A program made the translations under genes and the position numbers. From contig CAKSHP010000010.1 in NCBI GenBank assembly GCA_934457145.1, positions 1 through 64,000 of the forward strand: DNA of 64,000 nucleotides, read 5' to 3'. Below the pieces are notes generated by a model that saw only the letters and a program-made list of their open reading frames with translations, was not told the DNA's origin and searched no databases. Numbering within the stretch: position 1 is the stretch's first letter; each line of letters starts with the position of its first letter. Below, piece by piece: positions 30,232 through 39,566 of the stretch. Source of the stretch: an uncultured Clostridia bacterium (GTDB taxonomy: Bacteria > Bacillota > Clostridia > UBA1381 > UMGS1253).

Positions 30232-31543
30232 TACAAACGAGCTTTTCGGAAAAGAAAAGATAGGAAAAATATTAATAAAGCTTTCGCTGCCGGTGATGCT
30301 TGCACAGCTGATACAGGCGCTTTATAATATTGTCGACAGCTTTTTTGTCGGACGATACTCAGGCTTTGGGCTAACGGCTCTGTCAATAATTTATCCGATT
30401 CAGCTTTTGATGATTGCCTTTGCAGTCGGAACGGGAGTCGGAATAAACACGGTTATGGCATCAAAGCTCGGCAGCGGAAAAAAAGATGAGGCCGACGCAT
30501 ATGCAGGAACGGCAATGCCGCTTGCTTTGGCAATGTGGTTTGTGTTTGCGGTTGTTTGCTGGTTTATAATGCCGGCATATGCAAAAATGTCTACAGATTC
30601 CGAGCCTGTTATAGCAGACGTTGTCGTGTACGGAAGAATTGTGTGTCTGTTTAGCTTCGGATTGTTTTTGGAAAGCGGCTGGACAAAGGTCAGTCAGGCA
30701 AACGGCGATATGAAAACACCAATGCTTGCGCAGATTGTCGGAGCGATTGTAAATATCATTTTGGACCCAATTTTGATTTTCGGAATGTTTAATCTGCCGA
30801 AAATGGGAATAGCGGGAGCGGCATGGGCAACCGTTTCAGGTCAGATGGCAGCGGCGGCAATCATGTTTAAAAAAGGTTTTAGAAAGTCGCCGAAAAAAGA
30901 GGTTTATCCAAAATACGTCGCAAAAATTTTCAGACTCGGTATACCGAATATCTTAATGCAGACGGCATACACATTTTACATACTGGGGCTTAATATAATT
31001 TTGTCTTACTTCTCCGACGCGGCGGTTACGGCTTTGGGGCTTTATTATAAATGGCAGTCGTTTTTCTTTATTCCGCTCGGCGCTATGCAAACCTGTATTG
31101 TGCCTATTGTGAGCTTTAATTATGCGTCAAAAAATATTGAGCGCTGCAAAAAAACGCTTAAATCTGCCATAGGCTTCGGTTTTGTGCTTATGGCGATAGG
31201 AACAATGTGTTTTTTGCTTATACCGTCGCAGATGCTTGGTGTGTTTACAAATGATGCAACTGTAATACAGATTGGGTGCATAGGCTTCAGGTGGGTTGGA
31301 ATAAGTTTTATTCCTATGGTTACGTCGCTTATTTTTCCCGTGTTTTTTCAGGCAGTGGGGCAGAGTCTTAAAAGCTCGTTTTTAACAATTATCCGCACTG
31401 TGGTGCTGTTTGTTCCGCTCGGATATTTGTTTTCAAGACTTGGGCTTAATTTTTTCTGGCTAACTTTTCCCGTTACGGAGCTTGTAACAAGCGGAGTGGG
31501 ATTTTTATACTACAAAAGCTTTTTGAAAAATTTGCATTTTTAA
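30224..31543 (+). CDS. MATE family efflux transporter
   Basis: The 439-residue protein has twelve membrane helices in two halves with typical MATE motifs (LSLPVMLAQLIQALYNIVDS, then AVGTGVGINTVMASKLG) and would export cationic or toxic compounds against sodium or protons. The start follows AGAGGAG at normal spacing inside the end of the TfoX gene, so translation is coupled. Substrate unknown. Confidence 0.93.
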   Translation: MFDTNELFGKEKIGKILIKLSLPVMLAQLIQALYNIVDSFFVGRYSGFGLTALSIIYPIQLLMIAFAVGTGVGINTVMASKLGSGKKDEADAYAGTAMPLALAMWFVFAVVCWFIMPAYAKMSTDSEPVIADVVVYGRIVCLFSFGLFLESGWTKVSQANGDMKTPMLAQIVGAIVNIILDPILIFGMFNLPKMGIAGAAWATVSGQMAAAAIMFKKGFRKSPKKEVYPKYVAKIFRLGIPNILMQTAYTFYILGLNIILSYFSDAAVTALGLYYKWQSFFFIPLGAMQTCIVPIVSFNYASKNIERCKKTLKSAIGFGFVLMAIGTMCFLLIPSQMLGVFTNDATVIQIGCIGFRWVGISFIPMVTSLIFPVFFQAVGQSLKSSFLTIIRTVVLFVPLGYLFSRLGLNFFWLTFPVTELVTSGVGFLYYKSFLKNLHF

Positions 31544-31566
31544 TAAAAATAAACGGAGAATATTAT

Positions 31567-32499
31567 ATGGACTATTTATTGTTTTTGCAGAATTTAAGAT
31601 GTGCATCGCCTGAGGCGGTAAATCTGTTTTTGTTATACGTTTCAAATTTCACGGGAAGCGTGTTTTTAATGATAATTCCCGTTTTTGTGTATTGGTGCAT
31701 AGATAAAAAAGCCGGCATTTATATGACGATGTGTTTTAGCATTGCTGTGTTTTTAAATCAAACGCTTAAAAACATATTTTGCGTTTTGCGCCCTCATGTG
31801 CGCTGGGAAAGCATTGTGCCGATGGATAAAGCGCTTGACGGTGCCACGGGTTTTTCGTTTCCGAGCGGGCACACAACGCTTGCCGCGGGAGTTTACGGCG
31901 GTATCGCAGTTTGGCAGAAAAAAAGAAAATGGGTTGTTTTATTGTGCATATTGCTGACGCTTTTAACAGCATTTTCAAGAAACTGGCTCGGCGTGCATAC
32001 CCTTGCCGACACGGCGGGAGCGATTTTTTTTGCATGTTTTTCGGTTTTTATAGCTACCTGTATTGAAAAATATATTAAAAAAAATCCGAAAGCGTTTTTG
32101 CCGGCAGTGATTTTGGCAATAGCATCAGCGCTGTTTTCAATAGCTTTTATCTGTTTAAAACCGTATCCGAAAGAGTGTGGAGAGCTTGTTGATATTTATG
32201 CAATGCAGACAGACTGTTTTAAAAGTGCGGGAGTGCTTTTGGGGTTTGCGTGCGGAGTGTATATTGAGCAAAGATTTATAAATTTTTCTAATTCCGGCAA
32301 AATGTCAGAAAGAATTGTGAGATTTATTGTTGGATTTGCGGCAATTTCAGCTCTTTATACATTTGTGTTTCCGATTATATTTTCGCCGTTTGGCGAGCAT
32401 TGGGGAAAGCTTTTGAAATATTTTTTCCTTATGCTTTCTGTATTGGCGCTGTATCCGGCAGTGTTTTCGTATTTTTCAAATCGAAAATCACAAAGATAA
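31567..32499 (+). CDS. PAP2 family phosphatase, membrane-bound
   Basis: The 310-residue protein has the three-part PAP2 active site: KNIFCVLRPH, FPSGHTTLAAG and SRNWLGVHTLADTAGA, set among about eight membrane helices. Relatives dephosphorylate lipid phosphates such as undecaprenyl pyrophosphate or phosphatidate. CGGAGAATATT precedes the ATG. It follows the MATE gene by 23 bases and is probably in the same unit. Confidence 0.92.
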   Translation: MDYLLFLQNLRCASPEAVNLFLLYVSNFTGSVFLMIIPVFVYWCIDKKAGIYMTMCFSIAVFLNQTLKNIFCVLRPHVRWESIVPMDKALDGATGFSFPSGHTTLAAGVYGGIAVWQKKRKWVVLLCILLTLLTAFSRNWLGVHTLADTAGAIFFACFSVFIATCIEKYIKKNPKAFLPAVILAIASALFSIAFICLKPYPKECGELVDIYAMQTDCFKSAGVLLGFACGVYIEQRFINFSNSGKMSERIVRFIVGFAAISALYTFVFPIIFSPFGEHWGKLLKYFFLMLSVLALYPAVFSYFSNRKSQR

Positions 32500-32502
32500 G
32501 AA

Positions 32503-32548
32503 AGGCTGTTTAAAAAGTTAATTGACTTTTTAAACAGCCTCGTTTTTT
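32503..32548. terminator. bidirectional terminator between PAP2 and ogg
   Basis: AGGCTGTTTAAAAAGT pairs perfectly with ACTTTTTAAACAGCCT (16 bases), followed by CGTTTTTT. It separates convergent genes. A similar stem with the same CAATTGAC-like centre occurs at 48.8 kb. Confidence 0.85.
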
Positions 32549-32550
32549 GC

Positions 32551-33426
32551 TTATTTAAGTTTGTTTTCTCTTGCATGATAGAAAAGATATTGCTGCGCAA
32601 AACCGCCGTAGGGCGAAAATTTCTTTTTTGCAAATTCATAAAGGTCGCAGCCGGGTTCTTTGCCGTCGAAATAATAATTGCTCATAACTCTTTTTACCCA
32701 AACGTCTACGGGAAAGGCATTAACCATATGGAGCGAAAACAAGAGTATGCAGTTTGCAACCTTTTTGCCAACGCCTTTAATTTCCAGAAGTGTTTGCTCG
32801 GCTGTATCAAAATCCATTGTTTTAAGCTTTGAAAGATTTATTGTTCCCGAATTTATTTTATTTATTGCATCTAAAATGTATTTGTCGCGAAAGCCGGCTT
32901 TTAAAAATGCAAGATCCGAAATCGTGATGCCCGCAAGTGACTTTGCGCTTGGAAAAGAATAAAAAATACCGTTCGGCAGAGAAATTTTATTTCCGAATTC
33001 CCTGCAAAAACGCTCGATAATAAGCTTTATGCGGGGAATATTGTTGTTTTGGGAAATTATAAACGAAATAATTGTTTCAAACAATTCCTGACGAAGTATG
33101 CGGATTCCGAAACCGCTCTTTATTGCCTCTTTTAAAACCGCGTCGCACGAGAGCGTTTTTTGCACCGTCGAATAGTTAAAATCCAAGTCAAAGTAATTTT
33201 TCCATACAGAATTAAAATCGTCAACAGTTGTATTTTTAAAACGAAAACCGTTGCTTTCTTTTGATATTTTTAAAACTTTGCCGAAAGCTATCCCAAGATA
33301 TTCATTGTCTGCGGTTTTGTTCCAGCGAAAACACTGTCCGCATTCAAATATGTGGGTTAAATCAAAACAGCTTGTATCGCTTAGTATTATATCGTTATTG
33401 TCTGTAATTATTTTCATTTTCATCAC
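32551..33426 (-). CDS. ogg: 8-oxoguanine DNA glycosylase/AP lyase
   Basis: The 291-residue enzyme excises oxidised guanine. It has the N-terminal OGG domain (HIFECGQCFRWNK), and a helix-hairpin-helix GVGKKVANC with the catalytic Lys at residue 222 and the catalytic Asp241 in FPVDVWVKRV. Order and spacing are those of human-type OGG1 found in Clostridia. The exact start is uncertain (two nearby ATG codons, weak ribosome site). Confidence 0.93.
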   Translation of the reverse strand: MMKMKIITDNNDIILSDTSCFDLTHIFECGQCFRWNKTADNEYLGIAFGKVLKISKESNGFRFKNTTVDDFNSVWKNYFDLDFNYSTVQKTLSCDAVLKEAIKSGFGIRILRQELFETIISFIISQNNNIPRIKLIIERFCREFGNKISLPNGIFYSFPSAKSLAGITISDLAFLKAGFRDKYILDAINKINSGTINLSKLKTMDFDTAEQTLLEIKGVGKKVANCILLFSLHMVNAFPVDVWVKRVMSNYYFDGKEPGCDLYEFAKKKFSPYGGFAQQYLFYHARENKLK

Positions 33427-33735
33427 CGTAATAATTTTAGCATATTAAGGCGTGATATGTCAATAAAGATAAAAATATGTTTGCTGTAAGGCAGTATAAA
33501 AATATTATGCAATACAACAACAACCAAACAAAAAACATCGGAAAAACGCAAAAGTGTTTTGTGCAAATTGACCTAAAAAAAACTTTATTTTTGGTTAAAA
33601 ATAATCTATACAAATAAAAGCTAAAATGTTAGAATTATTTTATAACATTATGGCGCACATAAAATCAGTCTTTTGGCCGGCTGTAAAAAAACAGCTTTTC
33701 ATAAAGAAAATATATGGTTTAGGAGGAAAAAAATT
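33427..33735. other. intergenic region between ogg and a secreted protein gene
   Basis: Very AT-rich stretch with no convincing gene. A possible rightward -35 (TTGACC, near 33569) is seen without a good -10 at the right distance, and a small hairpin (GGCTGTAAAAAAACAGC) at 33679. The ribosome site AGGAGG of the next gene is at the right end. Confidence 0.6.
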
Positions 33736-36700
33736 ATGAAGGCAAAAAGAATTTTAACGCTTATTTTAGCGTTGGCAGTGTGCCTTTCGGGAGTATCGGC
33801 AGTGCAGATAACGAGTGCATTTGCAGCAGACAAAGAGCTTGTTATTCTTGATACAACCCAAAAGGCAAGCATTACCAAAGCGGGATTTACCGCAGATGAC
33901 AAAAACACAAAAAACACGAAGTATTCGGCAAAATGGGACGTTGACAAATCGCCGGATATAAAGGTTGCAGGCGCACCGAAAGATTTTTCGCAGTATGACA
34001 CGATCAGTTTTTCGGCAAAAGCCGAATCAACAGATGATGTTGTGATGATGCTTTATTTCGGCAGCGAAAACAGCGCAACAACCGGTATAGATTATTATTC
34101 GACAACCGTAAAATTAAAACCCGGCGAATGGACAGACGTCAGCGTTAAATACGGTGATTTAAAGCCTCAAAGAGAGCCTCTCGGCTGGAACTCGCTTTCG
34201 GAGTTTTCCTTCAGAACAAAGGGCTGGAATAACAAAGCGGCAGAAAAAACAGTTATTTATATTGAAAATGTCCGCCTTTCGGGATCGCCCGTAGCAAACG
34301 CAGGTTCGACAACTCAAACTCCTGTCGGCGCAGTTGATGAAAACAACAAAACAAAGGTTTTCTATTATAATAACTTTGACGGCGATTCAAATATGGCAAC
34401 CGGAGCAAGCGTTGCTGCAAAATCAAATTCAATCACTCAGGAAAAAGATTCCGGCGATAACGGGTTTGTTAAAATTGCGGTAACAGGCGCTGCGGATGAC
34501 TGCTATTTTGAAGCAAGCACAAAATCAACCAAGGTAAACGACCTTGTTGTTGAAATTGATTTGTCAACAACAAAACAGGCGCCTTCGGGCAACTTGCAGT
34601 ATAAAGATACTGCTGCCGAAAGAAAACAGGGAACTTTGTTTTCAATAGATGACAACGGCGCTGTTATGATTAATAATAAAAGCGCAGGCAAGCTTAAAAA
34701 CGGCACATGGTTAAAGCTCGGATTTATAATTGACTTTGCAAAATATAAATGCACAGCTTACGTTGACGGCAAAAAACAAGGTACATACGATGTGAGCCAA
34801 ACTTTAAACGATCTTGCAATTACGAGAATGTATGTTAATAAATCCGAAAGCAATGTCGGCAAAGATTTGCTTATAGATAATTTTGCCGTTTACGGCGGAA
34901 CGGAGTTTAGAGACGTGTCAAAAGAGTATACGGCTCCTTCCACAAGCAAGGCGATAGCTGCTTCCGCAGGACCGGACGTTGAAATGAAATATCCGGCTCT
35001 TTCCGATTTGAACGGCGGTGTTGCGCTTATGCTTAACAAATCCGCAGCTTATGCAAACGGAAAGCTTACAAAGGTTGATGCTGACAACGAAAGTGTTGTT
35101 CCGGTTGTTATAAACGACCGCACACTCGTTCCTGTAAGATTTATCGCAGAAAGCTTCGGTGCAGACGTTTCCTGGGACGATCAGGCAAAACAGGCTACAG
35201 TTAAGCTCGGAAGTGACACAATTATTGTTCCGCTCGGCAAAGCTGCCATCAGCGTAAACGGAACTGAGCAGGCAATCGATGTTGAGGCTCAGATTATAGA
35301 AAACCGCACATTCCTTCCTTTAAGAGCGGTTTCCGAGGCTCTCGGAAAGAATGTTTTATGGGACAGCCGCGGACTTATAGTTATAACAAACAAAGACACT
35401 GAACTTGATTCCGAAAAAGACGTTAAGCTTTCGACAATGCTTATAGGTCTTATTGAAAACGGCACAGAGGTTTCAAACTATGCTTCAGCGCCTAAATTTA
35501 CGCAGTCTATCATAGATGAAGCAGTTGCTTCTCCTTACGGAACTTGGACGTCGAGAGCGGGAAATTCAAATTCCGGCGAAAAGAGCGCAAACATTATTTA
35601 CTATTTAACATTGGCAGCCCGTTTTGATCCCGATGCCGCAGCAACAAACGGCACACTCTGCAAAGACGCTGCATTAAAACAGCTTCGTTTTCTTATCGAG
35701 GGCGGACATGAGCCGTATGCTTGTGTTGGCTGTTATTGGGGACACGCAGTTGTTGCGTCGGCGTTGCTTTTGGTTAAAAACACTCCTGTTGTGTATGACG
35801 AATTAACAGCAGACGAAAAGGACAGAATGGATTGGCTCATGCGCGGTTTGGCAATTGCCGGCAACTGGGGCTTCAATGATAAAAATGAATACAAAACAGG
35901 TTTTGACCTTTTGGGTAACTTCGGAAAAACATGGAATCCGAACTACAGAAACACATATTTGTCGGTTGTTTTGTCTGCCGGATTGTATTTCGGTTTAGAT
36001 GAGCTTGACAAAATCTTTACAGAGTTTGACTATGACACATATATTAAAAAGTATGAAGAATTAGGCTACACAAATATTCTGGAAACATGGACTGTTGCAG
36101 GAAAAGACCTTATGGAAAAAGGCGGCGAGTGCACGCTTTTGGGCGGTATAGGTCTTAGCTATATGAAGGCAGGACAGCCCGGTGGAACAGGTGCAGGCGT
36201 TAAAATCCCGTTTGTTTACAACGGTCAGCGCGGCGAGGCACAGTATCTGTTTAAAAATCTTTCGAAATTCACATATGCATGGAAGGTTTTAAGCGAATAC
36301 GGAACTCCCGGAACAGATGACCATACACATATCCTTTCGGGCAAGAAATCTCCGCTTGAAGGACAGATGGGTATGATGCGTGAGTTTGCAGCAGGAGACG
36401 GCGGATCTGCCGACGGCACAGGCTCAAAGATAAGAAGCCGCTGCACATACGGTTATGACAGTTATGAAATTTTGGTTTCCGTTTATGCAAACATGAAGCT
36501 TTTAGCAGGATGGGATTCTTCAACTCAGGAAATGCGCGAGATAGACAACAGAATTTATGTTGGTAACGAAGATTTGCTCTTTAAAATGGAAGAGGGTTAT
36601 TACGGATATTCTTCGGGACACGGCAGCGATGAATATGAATATATGTATTTGTCAAGAGGTCAAAAGTTCGTTAAAGATATTTGGAAAAACTTCCACTGCA

Positions 36701-37305
36701 TGTTAAACGAACAGGTAACAACAGTGCCCAATCCTAACCAGGAAGAAGTAAAGCCTCTTGAGCCTGTTATAAAAGCAGATCCCAAAGACGGAATAACTCA
36801 GGCTCCCGAAGGCGCATTTAAAGCAGTGCTTCTTTCCAAAAACTCAACATTTGAACCCGAATCTTATTATTCAATCGGCGATTCCAAGAAGAGCGGCGAG
36901 GTTGAATTTGATATAGTTATCGGTGAAAACGCTGTAGATGAAATATATGACAGCGTTGTAATGCTTGACAAAAAAAGCGATAAAGTCGGCTGGAGCGGCG
37001 CTAACATGCTTATTCAGTTCAAAGACGGCACAATAAAGCTCAGAGACGGCAGTGCATATAAAAACACTGAAATAAGATTTGGTTCAAACTACCGTTTCCA
37101 TGCGAAAGTAAGCTTTGATGTTGCAACAAGAAAATACACCGTTGCACTTCAAAGAACATACCCCACGGAGAGCGAAGTATACACAGCAACCGATTTTGAG
37201 TTCAGAAAAGGTGCAAAAGAAATTGATGCAGTTGATTCGTTGTGTATTGTAAACAGCACGGATGACAGCATCATGTGGGTTGAAAACTTTAAAGTTACAA
37301 AATAA
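33736..37305 (+). CDS. large secreted multidomain protein with copper-amine-oxidase-like and alpha/alpha-barrel regions
   Basis: The 1,189-residue protein begins with a signal peptide (MKAKRILTLILALAVCLSG...SAFAAD). Two beta-sandwich regions follow (about 35-180 and 210-385, the latter LamG-like), then two tandem copper-amine-oxidase N-terminal-type repeats (about 418-550; DRTLVPVRFIAESFGADVSW and NRTFLPLRAVSEALGKNVLW), a long alpha/alpha-barrel-like region (about 560-990) and a final beta-sandwich (1015-1189). The plan suggests a wall-associated polysaccharide lyase or hydrolase. AGGAGG precedes the chosen ATG. No frameshift seen. Confidence 0.75.
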   Translation: MKAKRILTLILALAVCLSGVSAVQITSAFAADKELVILDTTQKASITKAGFTADDKNTKNTKYSAKWDVDKSPDIKVAGAPKDFSQYDTISFSAKAESTDDVVMMLYFGSENSATTGIDYYSTTVKLKPGEWTDVSVKYGDLKPQREPLGWNSLSEFSFRTKGWNNKAAEKTVIYIENVRLSGSPVANAGSTTQTPVGAVDENNKTKVFYYNNFDGDSNMATGASVAAKSNSITQEKDSGDNGFVKIAVTGAADDCYFEASTKSTKVNDLVVEIDLSTTKQAPSGNLQYKDTAAERKQGTLFSIDDNGAVMINNKSAGKLKNGTWLKLGFIIDFAKYKCTAYVDGKKQGTYDVSQTLNDLAITRMYVNKSESNVGKDLLIDNFAVYGGTEFRDVSKEYTAPSTSKAIAASAGPDVEMKYPALSDLNGGVALMLNKSAAYANGKLTKVDADNESVVPVVINDRTLVPVRFIAESFGADVSWDDQAKQATVKLGSDTIIVPLGKAAISVNGTEQAIDVEAQIIENRTFLPLRAVSEALGKNVLWDSRGLIVITNKDTELDSEKDVKLSTMLIGLIENGTEVSNYASAPKFTQSIIDEAVASPYGTWTSRAGNSNSGEKSANIIYYLTLAARFDPDAAATNGTLCKDAALKQLRFLIEGGHEPYACVGCYWGHAVVASALLLVKNTPVVYDELTADEKDRMDWLMRGLAIAGNWGFNDKNEYKTGFDLLGNFGKTWNPNYRNTYLSVVLSAGLYFGLDELDKIFTEFDYDTYIKKYEELGYTNILETWTVAGKDLMEKGGECTLLGGIGLSYMKAGQPGGTGAGVKIPFVYNGQRGEAQYLFKNLSKFTYAWKVLSEYGTPGTDDHTHILSGKKSPLEGQMGMMREFAAGDGGSADGTGSKIRSRCTYGYDSYEILVSVYANMKLLAGWDSSTQEMREIDNRIYVGNEDLLFKMEEGYYGYSSGHGSDEYEYMYLSRGQKFVKDIWKNFHCMLNEQVTTVPNPNQEEVKPLEPVIKADPKDGITQAPEGAFKAVLLSKNSTFEPESYYSIGDSKKSGEVEFDIVIGENAVDEIYDSVVMLDKKSDKVGWSGANMLIQFKDGTIKLRDGSAYKNTEIRFGSNYRFHAKVSFDVATRKYTVALQRTYPTESEVYTATDFEFRKGAKEIDAVDSLCIVNSTDDSIMWVENFKVTK

Positions 37306-37320
37306 AAAATTATTCTGATA

Positions 37321-37365
37321 AAAAACTCTTGCGGCAGAATAAAAACTGCCGTGAGAGTTTTTTTG
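37321..37365 (+). terminator. terminator after the secreted protein gene
   Basis: AAAACTCTTGCGGCAG pairs with CTGCCGTGAGAGTTTT, one mismatch, followed by TTTTT. Confidence 0.85.
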
Positions 37366-37506
37366 CGGTATTAAATTTAAGCACTTTTTATTAAAAATTT
37401 TATGAACTCCTGACAGAATACAGAATGAATTTTGTAAAAAATTTAAGTTAAAATACAAAAAAGATATAATGTTATAAGAATTAATGAAAAATATTTATAA
37501 AAAAAC

Positions 37507-37535
37507 TTGATATAGCAAATATTTTTTATTATAAT
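37507..37535 (+). promoter_or_regulatory. promoter of the GH129-like/GH116 operon
   Basis: TTGATA and TATAAT are 17 bases apart, about 80 bases before the first small gene. The LacI-type regulator at the end of the operon is the likely controller, but no clear palindrome stands at the promoter. Confidence 0.65.
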
Positions 37536-37615
37536 ATGTATGGTTTTAGTGATAATAAAAAAATACCGATTTTTGTATTCGGCAAAAGAACTGATTGGAA
37601 AAGAGCGCGAAAACA

Positions 37616-37891
37616 ATGGAAAACGTGAAAAGGATATGCGGAAAAACAAGAAATCTGACCGGGGAGGACGGCAGGTATTTCCAGCTTAACTATCATGTGA
37701 TGGAGGATGCGGTGTTTGTTGATGAATTTACAGATCCGACGCATAAAATGAAAAGGGATCATAACGACAATAATGTTATCGAATGCGGCTGTATTTATAC
37801 TCCGATGAAAATGACAGAAATAGAACAAATGGTGCAAAACGAACTTGCAATCAGAAACATTGATATTGCAAAAATAAAAAGACGATTATGA
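37616..37891 (+). CDS. hypothetical protein, 91 residues
   Basis: The protein begins MENVKRICGKTRNLTGEDGR and is mixed in charge with CGC in the middle (VIECGCIYTP). An in-frame TTG seven codons earlier is the alternative start. It is first in the sugar operon and ends 13 bases before the next gene, which argues for a real gene. I do not recognise it. Confidence 0.5.
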   Translation: MENVKRICGKTRNLTGEDGRYFQLNYHVMEDAVFVDEFTDPTHKMKRDHNDNNVIECGCIYTPMKMTEIEQMVQNELAIRNIDIAKIKRRL

Positions 37892-37903
37892 AAAGGAGAG
37901 TTT

Positions 37904-39484
37904 TATGATGATAGCGTTAGATAATAACGGAAAAAATACAATATTGATATTTCGGATAATACATACACTATAAAAAAGAGCGGCATTGACCTGCGCGGGG
38001 GATATATAGAAATAACGGATGAATCTTTTAATGCGAAAGTCGGGGATGAGGGCTACTATGTTATTGCCGACTGTCAAAATCAAGGCAGCTACCTTTGTAA
38101 ATTCACAAATCATGCCGATTATGAAATTGAATTAAAACAAAATCTTATGCCGATATTTGCCGTTAAAAAATCCGGAGACACTGTGCTTGGAATTGCAAAG
38201 GGCCTTGACTATAACTTTTATGTTGTTGTCGGCATAAAGGATAATTGCTATTATCTGAAGCTCAGGTTTGAAATAACAGACTTCGGCGCTTACGAAGATA
38301 TTTCGTTTTCTTTAACTTCTCTCGGCTCTGATGCAGACTATTGCAAAATGGCAAGCGCCTACAGAGAATACCAGTTAAATCGCGGCGCATGCAAGCCGTT
38401 AAAAGAAAGAGTTAAAACAAATAAATATTTAAAGTATGCAGTTGAGTCGCCGGAAATCAGAATTCGTCTTGCGTGGAAACCGGCGCCGCCGAAGGTTTTG
38501 GAGCAAACCGTTCAAAACGAACCCGAGATGCATGTTGCATGTACGTTTGACAGAGTGAAAGACTTGATTGACGAGTTAAAAAAACAAGGAGTTGATAAGG
38601 CGCAGATATGTCTTATAGGCTGGAATAAAAGCGGTCATGACGGCAGATATCCGCAGCTTTTTCCCGTTGAAGAAAAGCTGGGCAGAGAAGAAAAGCTAAA
38701 AGAGCTGATTTCATATGCGCAGGATAACGGCTATCAGATAGTGTGCCACACAAACAGCACGGATTGTTATCATATAGCAGACACATTTTCAAACGACATT
38801 GTAAGAAAAGAGTCGGACGGCTCGCTTTGCTATGACGCCATGGCGTGGAGCGGAGGACGAATGTATCATCTTTGTCCGGTTAAAGCTTTGGAATATGCAA
38901 AAAAGGATTTGCCCAAAGCTGCAGAGCTTGGTTTTAGAGGAATTCATTATATTGATGTTATGTCAATATCTTCGCCGAGAGAGTGTTATGATAAAAATCA
39001 TCTGTCCGATAAAAAGAACACATATGATTGCTGTGAGCAAATTATGAAACTGTGTCACGATTTGTTTGGCGGATTTTCGTCGGAGGGCGCGTTTGATTAT
39101 TTGTCAAAATATCTTGATTTCGGACTTTATGTTACAATGGGAAGCCTTGACAATGATTTTTTTGACGAGCAGATACCGCTTTATGAATTGGTGTGTCACG
39201 GACTAATTTTGTATAACCCGTCTACAGAAACGATTAATGCAAGCATTAAGGGCAAAAATGCAATAGAAAAGCTTAAAAAATGCGGCGGCAGACCCAGCTT
39301 TTATATATATTCAAAATTCTTAACCGGCAGCGAAAGCTCTAACTGGATGGGAAATGACGACCTTGTTATATATACCGACGAACAGCTTGAATATGCGGTG
39401 TCAAAAATTAAAGAAATATATGACGATTATAAAACAGAGTGTGAAAAACAGTATGAATTTGCAGACAGCCCTGAAGATTTTTAA
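37904..39484 (+). pseudogene. frameshifted TIM-barrel glycosidase, GH129/DUF5696-like
   Basis: The frame opened by the ATG after AAAAGGAGAG closes early, and a second frame runs to the end; adding one A to the six-A run at 37931-37936 joins them into about 526 residues. The joined protein has an N-terminal beta region (DISDNTYTIKKSGIDLRGGY), then a barrel with YIDVMSISSPRECYDKNHLS and FGGFSSEGAFDYL, resembling GH129 and DUF5696 enzymes related to endo-alpha-N-acetylgalactosaminidases. No signal peptide is visible. Family is inferred from motifs. The rest of the frame is intact, so the lesion is recent or an artefact. Confidence 0.7.
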
Positions 39485-39488
39485 TAAC

Positions 39489-39519
39489 AAAAAAACGTGT
39501 CGGTTGACACGTTTTTTTG
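39489..39519 (+). terminator. hairpin terminator inside the sugar operon
   Basis: AAAAAAACGTGTC pairs with GACACGTTTTTTT around GGTT. It may reduce rather than end transcription into the GH116 gene. Confidence 0.75.
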
Positions 39520-39566
39520 TTTTGGTATAATTAAGATACAAAATCTGATACGGGAGTGAGTATAAA

